64,000 nt of DNA. Source: Burkholderia sp. WSM2232 (GTDB lineage Bacteria > Pseudomonadota > Gammaproteobacteria > Burkholderiales > Burkholderiaceae). The position numbers and the translations under genes were made by a program. The notes beneath the pieces are model-generated. The model had not been told where the DNA came from, made no database searches, and saw nothing but the letters and a program-made list of their open reading frames with translations. The DNA lies in assembly GCF_000472545.1 (NCBI RefSeq), contig NZ_AWZV01000006.1:192811-256810 (forward strand), written 5' to 3'. Positions 32,959 through 41,290 of this stretch are shown in pieces (position 1 is the stretch's first letter; each line of letters opens with the position of its first letter).

Positions 32959-34023
32959 TCAACCCACCGCGACCTGGCGAAGAATCGGCCGGCGCGTGGC
33001 CTCGATAAGCGCCGAGTAGGCGTCCACGTAGTTGCGCGCCATCGTCCTCGCGCTGAAGCGGCGCTCGAACTGGGCCCGGATTTCCGTGCGCGACAGCTCG
33101 TCCAGACGTTGCAGCGCAGCCACGGCACCCTGCACGTCCTCGACAATGTAGCCGGTCACGCCGTGGTCGATCACTTCCGGCACCGAGCCGCGGTTAAAGG
33201 CAATCACCGGCGTGCCGCACGCCATCGACTCGATCATCACGAGGCCGAACGGCTCCGACCAATCGATCGGGAACAGCAGCGCCTTGGCCCCCGACAGAAA
33301 CTCGGGCTTTTGCGCCTCATTGATTTCGCCGACGAACTCCACGTGCGCCTGCGACAGCAACGGCTCGATCTCGCGTTTGAAATAGTCCTGGTCGGCCTTG
33401 TCCACCTTCGCGGCGATCTTGAGCGGCAAACCACTTTGCGCAGCAATCTTGATCGCGGTGTCCGCGCGCTTTTCGGGGCAAATGCGGCCGAGGAACGCGA
33501 GGTACTCGGGCTTTTTGTGCGCCTGAGGCGTAAGCAGCTGCTCCGGCAGACCGTGGTAGATCGTGTTCAGGAAGTTCGCCTGCGGCAGCGGCACACGCTG
33601 CGAGTCCGAAATCGAGATGACGGGCGCGCCCGGGAACGCATCGAACACGGGCTGCAGCTCCGGCAGGTCGAGGCGGCCATGCAGCGTGGTCACGAACGGC
33701 GTGTCCATCGTCGAGAACAGCGGGAACGGCATGTAGTCGAGGTGAAAGTGCAGCACGTCGAATTCGTGCGCGACCCGCCGCACCTTCTCCATCATCAGGA
33801 CGTGCGGAGCCAGCGCGTCGCGAATCGTGGGGTCGAGCCGCAGCGCACGAGGCCAGCACGCGTCGAGCTTTGCGGATGTCACCGAGTCGCCGCTCGCAAA
33901 CAGCGTGACGTCATGGCCTTCGGCGACCAGTGCTTCGGTCAGGTAGGACACGACACGTTCGGTGCCACCGTATAGTTTCGGCGGGACTGCTTCATACAAC
34001 GGCGCAATTTGTGCGATTCGCAT
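32959..34023 (-). CDS. GT4-family glycosyltransferase
   Basis: 354 residues with the GT-B fold of family 4. The N-terminus MRIAQIAPLYEAVPPKLYGGTERVV binds the acceptor side, and the C-terminal half has FLGRICPEKRADTAIKIA, DWSEPFGLVMIESMACGTPVIAF and GSVPEVIDHGVTGYIV, the EX7E-type donor site. ATG 34023 is preceded by GGAGAAACGC. It stands alone, divergent to flhDC, and may glycosylate a lipid, polysaccharide or trehalose-like acceptor. No link to the flagellin locus is visible. Confidence 0.88.
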   Translation of the reverse strand: MRIAQIAPLYEAVPPKLYGGTERVVSYLTEALVAEGHDVTLFASGDSVTSAKLDACWPRALRLDPTIRDALAPHVLMMEKVRRVAHEFDVLHFHLDYMPFPLFSTMDTPFVTTLHGRLDLPELQPVFDAFPGAPVISISDSQRVPLPQANFLNTIYHGLPEQLLTPQAHKKPEYLAFLGRICPEKRADTAIKIAAQSGLPLKIAAKVDKADQDYFKREIEPLLSQAHVEFVGEINEAQKPEFLSGAKALLFPIDWSEPFGLVMIESMACGTPVIAFNRGSVPEVIDHGVTGYIVEDVQGAVAALQRLDELSRTEIRAQFERRFSARTMARNYVDAYSALIEATRRPILRQVAVG

Positions 34024-34528
34024 GCGTTTCTCCTTTCTGGATACCGGCTTCGCACAGCAGCGCTCGGGTAGAGCGGGGAGCGAATGCCTGACGGACGGTT
34101 GGGCGCGGTGAGCCGCCGCCCGGGGGTGCACCGAACCTGCATCGGGTTATCCCTTAGCTTCATTATCGGGATCGGGCGCGCCGATTCGAGTTATTTTTCA
34201 AACGCTTAATGTTGTTACAGCGCGAAACATGGGGCGTTACACGCGTCACCGGCCGCCCCGCCTGCTTTTCACGCCTTTTTACGCCCGCTCCGGGAGCGCG
34301 GCGCAAAATGTCGCGCTCCCTTATAGCAAGCGCCGAGCCAGCCCTCCAACACGAAATATTACGCGGCGGTGAAAACGACATATAATTCCGCTCACCTTCG
34401 CACGGTGCGAGCTACGCGGCATCAAAACTCACCGTTTAGTACACCCGCGTGCGGTTTGTCATGCGGCGTGCATAGTCAACTACAGCGCGCGTCCTGCGCT
34501 AGCCGATTTTCCTCTCCCAAACCCAGCA
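34024..34528 (+). promoter_or_regulatory. Upstream region of flhDC with a candidate sigma-70 promoter
   Basis: About 500 gene-free bases. A perfect TATAAT sits at 34381-34386 with a weak ATTACG 17 bases upstream (34358-34363). If used, it would give flhD a leader of about 335 bases. Long leaders with many regulator inputs are usual for flhDC. Nothing else recognisable is seen in this stretch. Confidence 0.4.
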
Positions 34529-34570
34529 ATGTAGGAAAAAGACCTACATGAATGACGGATGAATCCGTCA
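34529..34570 (+). promoter_or_regulatory. Two adjacent hairpins in the flhDC leader
   Basis: ATGTAGG (34529-34535), 7-base loop, CCTACAT (34543-34549); then TGACGGA (34553-34559), loop TGAA, TCCGTCA (34564-34570). Both stems are perfect 7-mers. They may be RNA structures or operator half-sites controlling flhDC. Confidence 0.55.
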
Positions 34571-34724
34571 AGCACGTTGGGTGTCTGTCCGATTTTGTTT
34601 CCCTCCCCCTTTCGAGACAATGCTCGCAAGACTAGAGACGAGCCGATTCGTGCGGTTTAAGTGCGCGCGTTCGAGCAAACGTTTCCGCAACGGCCTGACC
34701 AGCCAGATACACCCCGGGGGAATC

Positions 34725-35045
34725 ATGAGCGCGACAAGCGAAATGCTCACTGAGATCAGAGAAGTCAACCTGTCTTATCTCCTGCTCGCGCAGCGCCTGC
34801 TGCGCGAAGACAAGCCGATGGGCATGTTTCGCATGGGGATTTCGGACCAGCTAGCCGATGTGCTCGCCAACCTCTCGTTGGCGCAGACCGTCAAGCTCGC
34901 GGCGTCCAATCAGGTGTTGTGCCGTTTCCGTTTCGACGACCACGCCGTGCTCTCCGCGCTCGCGGACAAGGGCAAGTCCAGCGCCGTCGCCCAAGCGCAT
35001 TCCGCGATCCTGATGGCCAGCCAGCCGGTTGAGCAACTCGGCTGA
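34725..35045 (+). CDS. flhD: Flagellar master regulator subunit FlhD
   Basis: 106 residues with the FlhD helical core: EMLTEIREVNLSYLLLAQRLLREDKPMGMFRMGIS, then LADVLANLSLAQTVKLAASNQVLCRFRF. FlhD joins FlhC in a heterohexamer that activates class 2 flagellar promoters. ATG 34725 is preceded by GGGGGAAT. flhC begins 49 bases after the stop. Confidence 0.95.
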   Translation: MSATSEMLTEIREVNLSYLLLAQRLLREDKPMGMFRMGISDQLADVLANLSLAQTVKLAASNQVLCRFRFDDHAVLSALADKGKSSAVAQAHSAILMASQPVEQLG

Positions 35046-35094
35046 TGACGCCTGGCAGCCTGGGCAAGGCAATCGGGACGGGGACCTAAGCAGG

Positions 35095-35655
35095 ATGGCA
35101 TATAAAAGTGTGGTGCTCGAAGTCAAGGAAATCACCCTGGCCATCGAACTGATCGAACTCGGCGCGCGTCTGCAGTTGCTCGAAGCGGAAACCAGCCTGT
35201 CGCGCGACCGGCTCATCAAGCTGTACAAGGAACTGAAAGGGGTGTCGCCACCCAAGGGCATGCTGCCGTTTTCGACCGACTGGTTCATGACCTGGCAGCC
35301 GAACTTTCACTCGTCGCTGTTCTACAACATCTACCGTTTCATGGCCGACCACGGCCGCTGCGCGACCATCCAGTCGATCGTGAAGAGCTACCGGCTCTAC
35401 CTCGAGCACGTCCAGTTACACGACGACGAACCCGTGCTCAGCCTCACGCGCGCCTGGACGCTGGTGCGCTTCTTCGACTCGGGGATGCTGCAGATCACGC
35501 CCTGCTGCCGCTGCGGCGGGCATTTTGTCGCACACGCTCACGACCCGAAGCATGGTTTTGTGTGCGGTCTGTGCCAACCGCCCTCGCGCGCCGGTAAGAC
35601 AAAGAAAGTCGCCGACGCCCGCGCGCGCGAGCGACTGCTCGCGCTTCCTGCCTAG
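35095..35655 (+). CDS. flhC: Flagellar master regulator subunit FlhC
   Basis: 186 residues. The C-terminal zinc-binding group CCRCGGHF...CGLCQPP is complete, and RARLQLLEAETSLSR-like helices precede it (here LGARLQLLEAETSLSRDRLIKLYKEL). FlhC provides most DNA contacts of FlhD4C2. Its probable targets in this window are the boxes before flhB, flhF and flgA/flgB. 35656-35844 is GC-rich and empty. Confidence 0.95.
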   Translation: MAYKSVVLEVKEITLAIELIELGARLQLLEAETSLSRDRLIKLYKELKGVSPPKGMLPFSTDWFMTWQPNFHSSLFYNIYRFMADHGRCATIQSIVKSYRLYLEHVQLHDDEPVLSLTRAWTLVRFFDSGMLQITPCCRCGGHFVAHAHDPKHGFVCGLCQPPSRAGKTKKVADARARERLLALPA

Positions 35656-35844
35656 CCTCGGGCGCCGCGGTTGCCGCGGTTACCGCTGCCGGCACCGCGC
35701 GGCGGCCTGCGCCCGGGCCCATCCGGGAGCCCATCCGGCGGGCCTTTGCGTGCCGCTCACCGGGCCGCCGCGCCGCACGCAGCCGCTTCCTCGCCGCCTC
35801 TCCGCGCCTCTGGTTTACACCTGCGAGCGCCGCCGCTTTTCCAC

Positions 35845-35871
35845 CAAAGTTTTCTGGTGCGTTGCCGTAAA
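35845..35871 (+). promoter_or_regulatory. Sigma-28 (FliA) promoter of motA
   Basis: CAAAGTTT (35845-35852), 11-base spacer, GCCGTAAA (35864-35871): near-perfect match to TAAAGTTT-N11-GCCGATAA. It is 46 bases before the GTG start of motA and should drive motAB and the chemotaxis genes. Confidence 0.9.
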
Positions 35872-35916
35872 CCAGTTTAACGACGGTCACCGTCGCATCT
35901 TTGTGAGGGCTCGGCA

Positions 35917-36777
35917 GTGCTGATTTTCGTGGGAACACTCGTGACGCTTTTGTCCGTTTTCGGCGGTTACGCGCTGGAAGGCGGCCATCTCGGCGCGCTG
36001 TTGCAGCCCGTTGAAGTGCTGATGATCGTCGGCGCAGGCGTCGGCGCGTTCATCCTCGGCAACGGGATGAAGACGATCAAGGCAACGCTGCGCGTCATTC
36101 CGACCCTGTTCAAGGGCGCGAAGTACAACAAGGACGTGTATATGGAGCTGATGGCGCTCCTCTACGTCCTGCTCGCCAAGGCGCGCAAGGAAGGCACGCT
36201 GACGCTGGAGGCGGACATCGACGACCCGTCGAAGAGCCCGATCTTCACGCAATATCCGAAGATTCTCGCCGATCACCACATCATCGAGTTTCTGACCGAT
36301 TACCTGCGGCTGATGGTGGGCGGCAACATGAACGCGTTCGAGATCGAAAGCCTGATGGACGAAGAGATCGAAACGCATCACCAGGAAGGCGAAGCGCCCG
36401 CGCATGCGCTCACCAAGGTCGGCGACGCGATGCCGGCGTTCGGTATCGTGGCCGCGGTGATGGGCGTGGTGCACACCATGGCGTCCGCCGACAAGCCGCC
36501 GGCGGTGCTTGGCGAAATGATCGCGCAGGCGCTGGTCGGCACCTTCCTCGGCATTCTGCTTTCGTACGGCCTCATCGGGCCGCTCGCGAGCGTCGCCGAA
36601 CAGCGCGTGACCGAATCCACCAAGATGTTCCAGTGCATCAAGGTGACGATTCTCGCGAGCCTGAATGGGTACGCACCGGCGATCGCCGTCGAGTTCGGCC
36701 GCAAGGTGCTGTTCTCGACCGAGCGTCCGTCGTTCGCCGAGCTCGAAGAGCACGTGCGGCGCGTGAAGGCCAAGTAA
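35917..36777 (+). CDS. motA: Flagellar stator protein MotA
   Basis: 286 residues with four membrane helices (LIFVGTLVTLLSVFGGYAL, VLMIVGAGVGAFILG, IVAAVMGVVHTMASA, LVGTFLGILLSYGLIGPLAS). The large cytoplasmic loop carries the charged residues that meet FliG. With MotB it forms the proton-driven stator. GTG start with GAGGG eight bases ahead. motB follows 19 bases after. Confidence 0.95.
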   Translation: MLIFVGTLVTLLSVFGGYALEGGHLGALLQPVEVLMIVGAGVGAFILGNGMKTIKATLRVIPTLFKGAKYNKDVYMELMALLYVLLAKARKEGTLTLEADIDDPSKSPIFTQYPKILADHHIIEFLTDYLRLMVGGNMNAFEIESLMDEEIETHHQEGEAPAHALTKVGDAMPAFGIVAAVMGVVHTMASADKPPAVLGEMIAQALVGTFLGILLSYGLIGPLASVAEQRVTESTKMFQCIKVTILASLNGYAPAIAVEFGRKVLFSTERPSFAELEEHVRRVKAK

Positions 36778-36796
36778 GGGCGCCGGGACCGAACCG

Positions 36797-37804
36797 ATGA
36801 GCAAGGACAAAGACCGCGCGATTGTCGTCAAGCGCTCCGCACCGAAGAAGTCCGGCCACCACGGCGGCGCGTGGAAGCTCGCGTACGCGGACTTCATGAC
36901 CGCGATGATGGCGTTCTTCCTGCTGATGTGGCTGCTGAGTTCGGCGTCTACGGTGCAGTTAAAGGGCATTGCGGAGTACTTCAACCAGCCGTTGAAGATC
37001 ACGCTGTGGGGCGGCGACCGCAGCGCGGAAGACTCGAGCATTCTGAAAGGCGGCGGCCGCGACATCTCGACCGACGCGCAGGGCGTGACGCGTTCCACGG
37101 ACGGTTCGAACAATCGCGCCGAGCGCACCGTCTCGCACAGCAACGAAGATTCGATGAAGCAGTTGCAGGGCGAACTGGAGCGTCGCGAGCAGATCCGCCT
37201 GCACGATCTGCAGGTGAAGCTGATGGCCGCGATCGAAGCGAATCCGGTGCTGCGCCAGTTCAAGCAGCAGATCCGCATCGACTCGACGCTGACGGGCCTG
37301 CGCATCGAGATCGTCGACTCGCAGAAGCGGCCGATGTTCGCGACCGCGAAAGACCAGGTGGAGCCGTACATGCGCGACATTCTGCGCGAGATCGGCCACA
37401 CGCTGAACGACGTGCCGAACCGCATCATCGTGCAGGGACATACCGACGCCGTGCAGTACGCGGGCGGCGAGAAGGGCTACAGCAACTGGGAACTGTCCGC
37501 GGACCGCGCCAATGCGTCGCGCCGCGAGCTGATTGCAGGGGGCATGGACGAAGCAAAGGTGATGCGCGTGCTCGGTCTCGCGTCGACGCAGAACCTGAAC
37601 AAGGCGGACCCGCTGGATCCGGAGAACCGCCGCATCAGCATCATCGTGCTGAACAGGAAGTCGGAGGAGGCGCTCAATCATGACGACTCGACCACGACGA
37701 CCTTGTCGGACGACGCAGCGGGCTCCAAGCCGCTGCTGCAAAGACTGGCGCCGCCCGTGACGGCCGCGCCGAAGGTACCGGCGGCAACGCCGGCGGCTCA
37801 GTAA
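36797..37804 (+). CDS. motB: Flagellar stator protein MotB
   Basis: 335 residues. A basic N-terminus precedes one membrane helix containing the proton-carrying Asp (AYADFMTAMMAFFLLMWLLS). The periplasmic part has a plug region and an OmpA/MotB peptidoglycan-binding domain (IIVQGHTDAVQY, NWELSADRANASRREL, PENRRISIIVL). The C-terminal Thr/Pro/Ala-rich 40 residues are disordered. Confidence 0.95.
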   Translation: MSKDKDRAIVVKRSAPKKSGHHGGAWKLAYADFMTAMMAFFLLMWLLSSASTVQLKGIAEYFNQPLKITLWGGDRSAEDSSILKGGGRDISTDAQGVTRSTDGSNNRAERTVSHSNEDSMKQLQGELERREQIRLHDLQVKLMAAIEANPVLRQFKQQIRIDSTLTGLRIEIVDSQKRPMFATAKDQVEPYMRDILREIGHTLNDVPNRIIVQGHTDAVQYAGGEKGYSNWELSADRANASRRELIAGGMDEAKVMRVLGLASTQNLNKADPLDPENRRISIIVLNRKSEEALNHDDSTTTTLSDDAAGSKPLLQRLAPPVTAAPKVPAATPAAQ

Positions 37805-37888
37805 CAGGAAGGCGGTCGCCCGGCCGTCCCCGCGCCACGGCGGCGCGGCCAGCCAGGCGGCACAAAGCGCAAGCGCAACGAGGTTTTC

Positions 37889-38266
37889 ATGATCAGGCAC
37901 ATCCTGGCAATCGACGATTCGGCATCGATGCGGCAGATTCTTTCCGCGACGCTGACGGCGGCCGGCTATGAGGTGACGCTCGCGGCGGACGGCGCAGAAG
38001 GGCTCGAAAACGCGCTCGCCGTGCGCTTCGATCTGGTGCTGACCGATCAGCACATGCCGGGCAAGACCGGCCTCGATCTGATCGCCGAGTTGCGCGGCAA
38101 TCCGGCTTACAGGGAGACGCCCATCCTCGTTCTGACGACGGAATCGGGCGAGCCCTTCAAGGCCGCGGCGCGCGAAGCAGGCGCGACGGGCTGGATCGAA
38201 AAGCCGGTCGACCCCGATCTGCTGACCGAACTGGTGGCGGCGTTGGCCCAGCCAGATCACGCATAA
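37889..38266 (+). CDS. cheY: CheY-like response regulator (first copy)
   Basis: 125-residue single REC domain: acidic pair IDDSASM (Asp 9-10), phosphoacceptor Asp 53 in LVLTDQHMPG, Thr in LTTESGE and Lys in IEKPVD. Placed between motB and cheA. It differs from the second CheY (46378): the TESKKEN / KPF surface is replaced by TESGEPF and KPVD. It could be a phosphate sink or act on a different target; which copy controls the switch is not decided by sequence. Confidence 0.9.
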   Translation: MIRHILAIDDSASMRQILSATLTAAGYEVTLAADGAEGLENALAVRFDLVLTDQHMPGKTGLDLIAELRGNPAYRETPILVLTTESGEPFKAAAREAGATGWIEKPVDPDLLTELVAALAQPDHA

Positions 38267-38353
38267 AGCATCAACCCAGACAAGTTATAGAAGCTCTCGA
38301 CGCTGCGGCAAGGTAGCCCAGGCCTAGACAGGAACTCTCGCGGTGACCCAGGC

Positions 38354-40654
38354 ATGACACTCGACATCACTCAGTTCTATCAGACGTTCTTCGACGAAGC
38401 GGACGAACTGCTCGCGCAGATGGAGCAGTTGCTGCTCAATCTGGACGTCGCGCATCCGGACCCCGAAGACCTCGCGGCGATTTTCCGCGCGGCGCATTCG
38501 ATCAAGGGCGGCGCAGCCACGTTCGGCTTTACCGCGCTGACGGAGACGACGCACATCCTAGAATCGCTGCTCGACCGTGCGCGCAACAACGAACTCGTGC
38601 TGCGCAAGGACATGATCGACACGTTCCTCGAAACCAAGGACGTGTTGTCCGGCCAGCTCGCCGACTACCGTGCGAGCGCCGAGCCCGACGCAGCAGTCGC
38701 GAAGGCGATCTGCGCGAAGCTCGAGCAGTTGCACGCGGAAAGCCGGGGCGCTGCCGCGCCGGCCGCGACCGCACCGGCCGAAGCACCGCAGGCCGCAGTG
38801 AGCGTGCCGGTCGAGGCACTCGCAACAGTAGAAGAAGGCAGTCCGCCGGAGCACGTCGTCGAACAGGCGGTGCAGGCGGCGGGCGAATGGAATGACGGCG
38901 AACCGGCACAGACCGGCGCGGCCGACGGAGCCGGCGACGCGAATGACGCCGCCGGCCCGCATCTGAAAATTACGCTACGGGGCGTTGATGAGAAGGACCA
39001 GGAACTGCTTGCCGAAGAGCTGGGCAACCTGGGCAACATCGTCGGGCAGGTCAAGAGCGGCGGCGACCTGACGCTGTGGCTTCAGACCGATGTCACGTCC
39101 GACGACATCATCGCCGTGTGCTGTTTCGTGATCGACGAAAGTCAGATCTCGATCAGCCGCGGAACCGCACCGGCGGACGGTGCTCAGCAAGGCGAACCTG
39201 GAACGCCCGACGCTGAGCACCCGTCTCCGGCGCAAGCAGCACCGGCGGCTTCGGCCGCCACCCATACCGAAGCGCCCGCCGCCCCGGCGCCGAGCGCCGC
39301 CGAGCCTGCGAAGGCCGCGGCCCCTGTTGCGGCCGCGGCTCCCGCTGCGGCGAGCGCGTCCGCACCGGCGGCCGCGCCCGCAGCCGCCCCGGCGCCAGCG
39401 ACGGCACCGGCAGCGGCCGACTCCGACCGCAAAGCCGCGCGTCCCGCGGCAGCAGCGGCCGGCGCCGAGGGCAGTTCGATTCGCGTGGGCGTCGAAAAGG
39501 TCGATCAGCTGATCAACCTCGTCGGCGAACTGGTGATCACGCAAGCGATGCTCGCGGAAACCACCAGCACGTTCGACCCGGCGCTGCACGACCGGCTCTT
39601 CAACGGCATGGCACAGCTCGAGCGCAACGCGCGCGATCTGCAGGAAGCCGTCATGTCGATTCGCATGATGCCGATGGATTACGTGTTCAGCCGCTTCCCG
39701 CGTCTCGTGCGCGATCTCGCGGCGAAGCTCGGCAAGGAAGTGGAACTCGTCACCTTCGGTCAGGCGACCGAACTCGACAAGAGCCTGATTGAGCGGATCA
39801 TCGACCCGCTCACCCACCTCGTGCGCAACAGTCTCGACCACGGCATCGAAACCGTGGAAGCGCGCCGCGCCGCAGGCAAGGACGCGACCGGCCAGCTGGT
39901 TCTCTCGGCGGCACATCATGGCGGCAACATCGTCATTGAAGTGAGCGACGACGGCGCCGGCCTGCGCCGCGACAAGATTCTCGCGAAGGCGGCGAAGCAG
40001 GGCATGCAGGTCAGCGAAAGCATGACCGACGACGAAGTCTGGAACCTCATCTTCCTGCCGGGCTTCTCGACGGCGGAGCAGGTCACGGACGTGTCGGGCC
40101 GCGGCGTCGGCATGGACGTGGTGAAGCGCAACATCCAGTCGATGGGCGGCCACGTCGAAATCACGTCGCAGGCCGGCAAGGGCAGCACGACGCGCATCAT
40201 CCTGCCGCTCACGCTGGCGATTCTCGACGGCATGTCCGTCAAGGTCGGCAACGAGATCTTCATTCTGCCGCTGAACTTCGTGATGGAGTCGCTGCAGCCG
40301 CAAGCCGAGGACATCTACACGGTCGCCAACGGTGAGCGCGTGGTGCGCGTGCGCGGCGAATACCTGCCGCTCGTGGCGTTGCACGAAATATTCAACGTGG
40401 AAGACGCGAAGCAGGAGCCGACCCAGGGCATCGTCACCATCATGCAGACCGAGGGGCGGCGCTTTGCGATGCTGATCGACGAGCTGGTGGGGCAGCAGCA
40501 GGTCGTCGTGAAGAACCTCGAAACCAATTACCGCAAGGTGCACGGCATTTCCGCCGCGACCATTCTCGGCGACGGCAGCGTCGCGCTGATCGTGGACGTG
40601 GCGGCGCTCAACCGCGAGTCGCGCAACGCGCATGGCGCAATGAGCCTCGCATGA
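38354..40654 (+). CDS. cheA: Chemotaxis histidine kinase CheA
   Basis: 766 residues. P1: phosphorylated His 48 in FRAAHSIKGGAATFGF. P2-like region about 205-275. A very long Ala/Pro linker (about 285-370). P3 dimerisation, P4 kinase with HLVRNSLDHGIE (N box), VSDDGAGLRRDKIL (G1) and GVGMDVVKRNI (G2), and P5 CheW-like domain to the end. It phosphorylates CheY and CheB in response to receptor input. The unusual linker is longer than in E. coli CheA (654 residues total). Confidence 0.95.
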   Translation: MTLDITQFYQTFFDEADELLAQMEQLLLNLDVAHPDPEDLAAIFRAAHSIKGGAATFGFTALTETTHILESLLDRARNNELVLRKDMIDTFLETKDVLSGQLADYRASAEPDAAVAKAICAKLEQLHAESRGAAAPAATAPAEAPQAAVSVPVEALATVEEGSPPEHVVEQAVQAAGEWNDGEPAQTGAADGAGDANDAAGPHLKITLRGVDEKDQELLAEELGNLGNIVGQVKSGGDLTLWLQTDVTSDDIIAVCCFVIDESQISISRGTAPADGAQQGEPGTPDAEHPSPAQAAPAASAATHTEAPAAPAPSAAEPAKAAAPVAAAAPAAASASAPAAAPAAAPAPATAPAAADSDRKAARPAAAAAGAEGSSIRVGVEKVDQLINLVGELVITQAMLAETTSTFDPALHDRLFNGMAQLERNARDLQEAVMSIRMMPMDYVFSRFPRLVRDLAAKLGKEVELVTFGQATELDKSLIERIIDPLTHLVRNSLDHGIETVEARRAAGKDATGQLVLSAAHHGGNIVIEVSDDGAGLRRDKILAKAAKQGMQVSESMTDDEVWNLIFLPGFSTAEQVTDVSGRGVGMDVVKRNIQSMGGHVEITSQAGKGSTTRIILPLTLAILDGMSVKVGNEIFILPLNFVMESLQPQAEDIYTVANGERVVRVRGEYLPLVALHEIFNVEDAKQEPTQGIVTIMQTEGRRFAMLIDELVGQQQVVVKNLETNYRKVHGISAATILGDGSVALIVDVAALNRESRNAHGAMSLA

Positions 40655-40717
40655 TGTCCGCGACATTCGCAGCAACACTCACTCAACCTGATTTATCCCA
40701 ACCGTTTGGGGGCTAAC

Positions 40718-41248
40718 GTGGCAGAAGTTCAATCCATCAATTCGAGCGTCGCGAACGCGACGAATGGTCGCCGCGACGCGCAGCAGGCCGACGCCGGCGG
40801 TCAGGAATTCCTCGTCTTCACGCTCGGTGCCGAAGAGTACGGCATCGACATTCTCAAGGTGCAGGAAATCCGCGGCTACGACAACGTGACGCGCATCGCC
40901 AATGCGCCCGATTTCATCAAGGGCGTGATCAATCTGCGCGGCATCATCGTGCCGATCGTCGACATGCGCATCAAGTTTCACCTGGGCCGCGTCGAGTACG
41001 ACCACCAGACCGTCGTGATCATCCTGAACGTCGCGCATCGCGTGGTCGGCATGGTGGTGGATGGCGTGTCCGACGTGTTGACGCTCGCCGTCGACCAGAT
41101 CATGCCGGCGCCTGAATTCGGCGCAACGCTGACGACCGAGTATCTGACGGGACTCGGCACCGTCGACGGCCGCATGCTGATTTTGATGGACATCGAAAAG
41201 CTCATGACGAGCCGTGAGATGGCGCTCATCGAAACGCTCGGCGTGTAA
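40718..41248 (+). CDS. cheW: Chemotaxis adaptor CheW
   Basis: 176 residues with one CheW domain: [52 protein letters not shown]. It links receptors to CheA. A 25-residue polar N-terminal extension precedes the domain. GTG 40718 has GGGGG about five bases ahead, which rules out the TTG at 40706, as that TTG lies in the ribosome site. Confidence 0.95.
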   Translation: MAEVQSINSSVANATNGRRDAQQADAGGQEFLVFTLGAEEYGIDILKVQEIRGYDNVTRIANAPDFIKGVINLRGIIVPIVDMRIKFHLGRVEYDHQTVVIILNVAHRVVGMVVDGVSDVLTLAVDQIMPAPEFGATLTTEYLTGLGTVDGRMLILMDIEKLMTSREMALIETLGV

Positions 41249-41290
41249 CGGCTGCGGCGTTCACAAAAGTTTGCAACAGGGAGCAGTGAG

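Noticed and set aside
38975..40678. 567-codon minus-strand frame opposite cheA
   Set aside because: Antisense shadow of cheA with His/Arg-rich composition.
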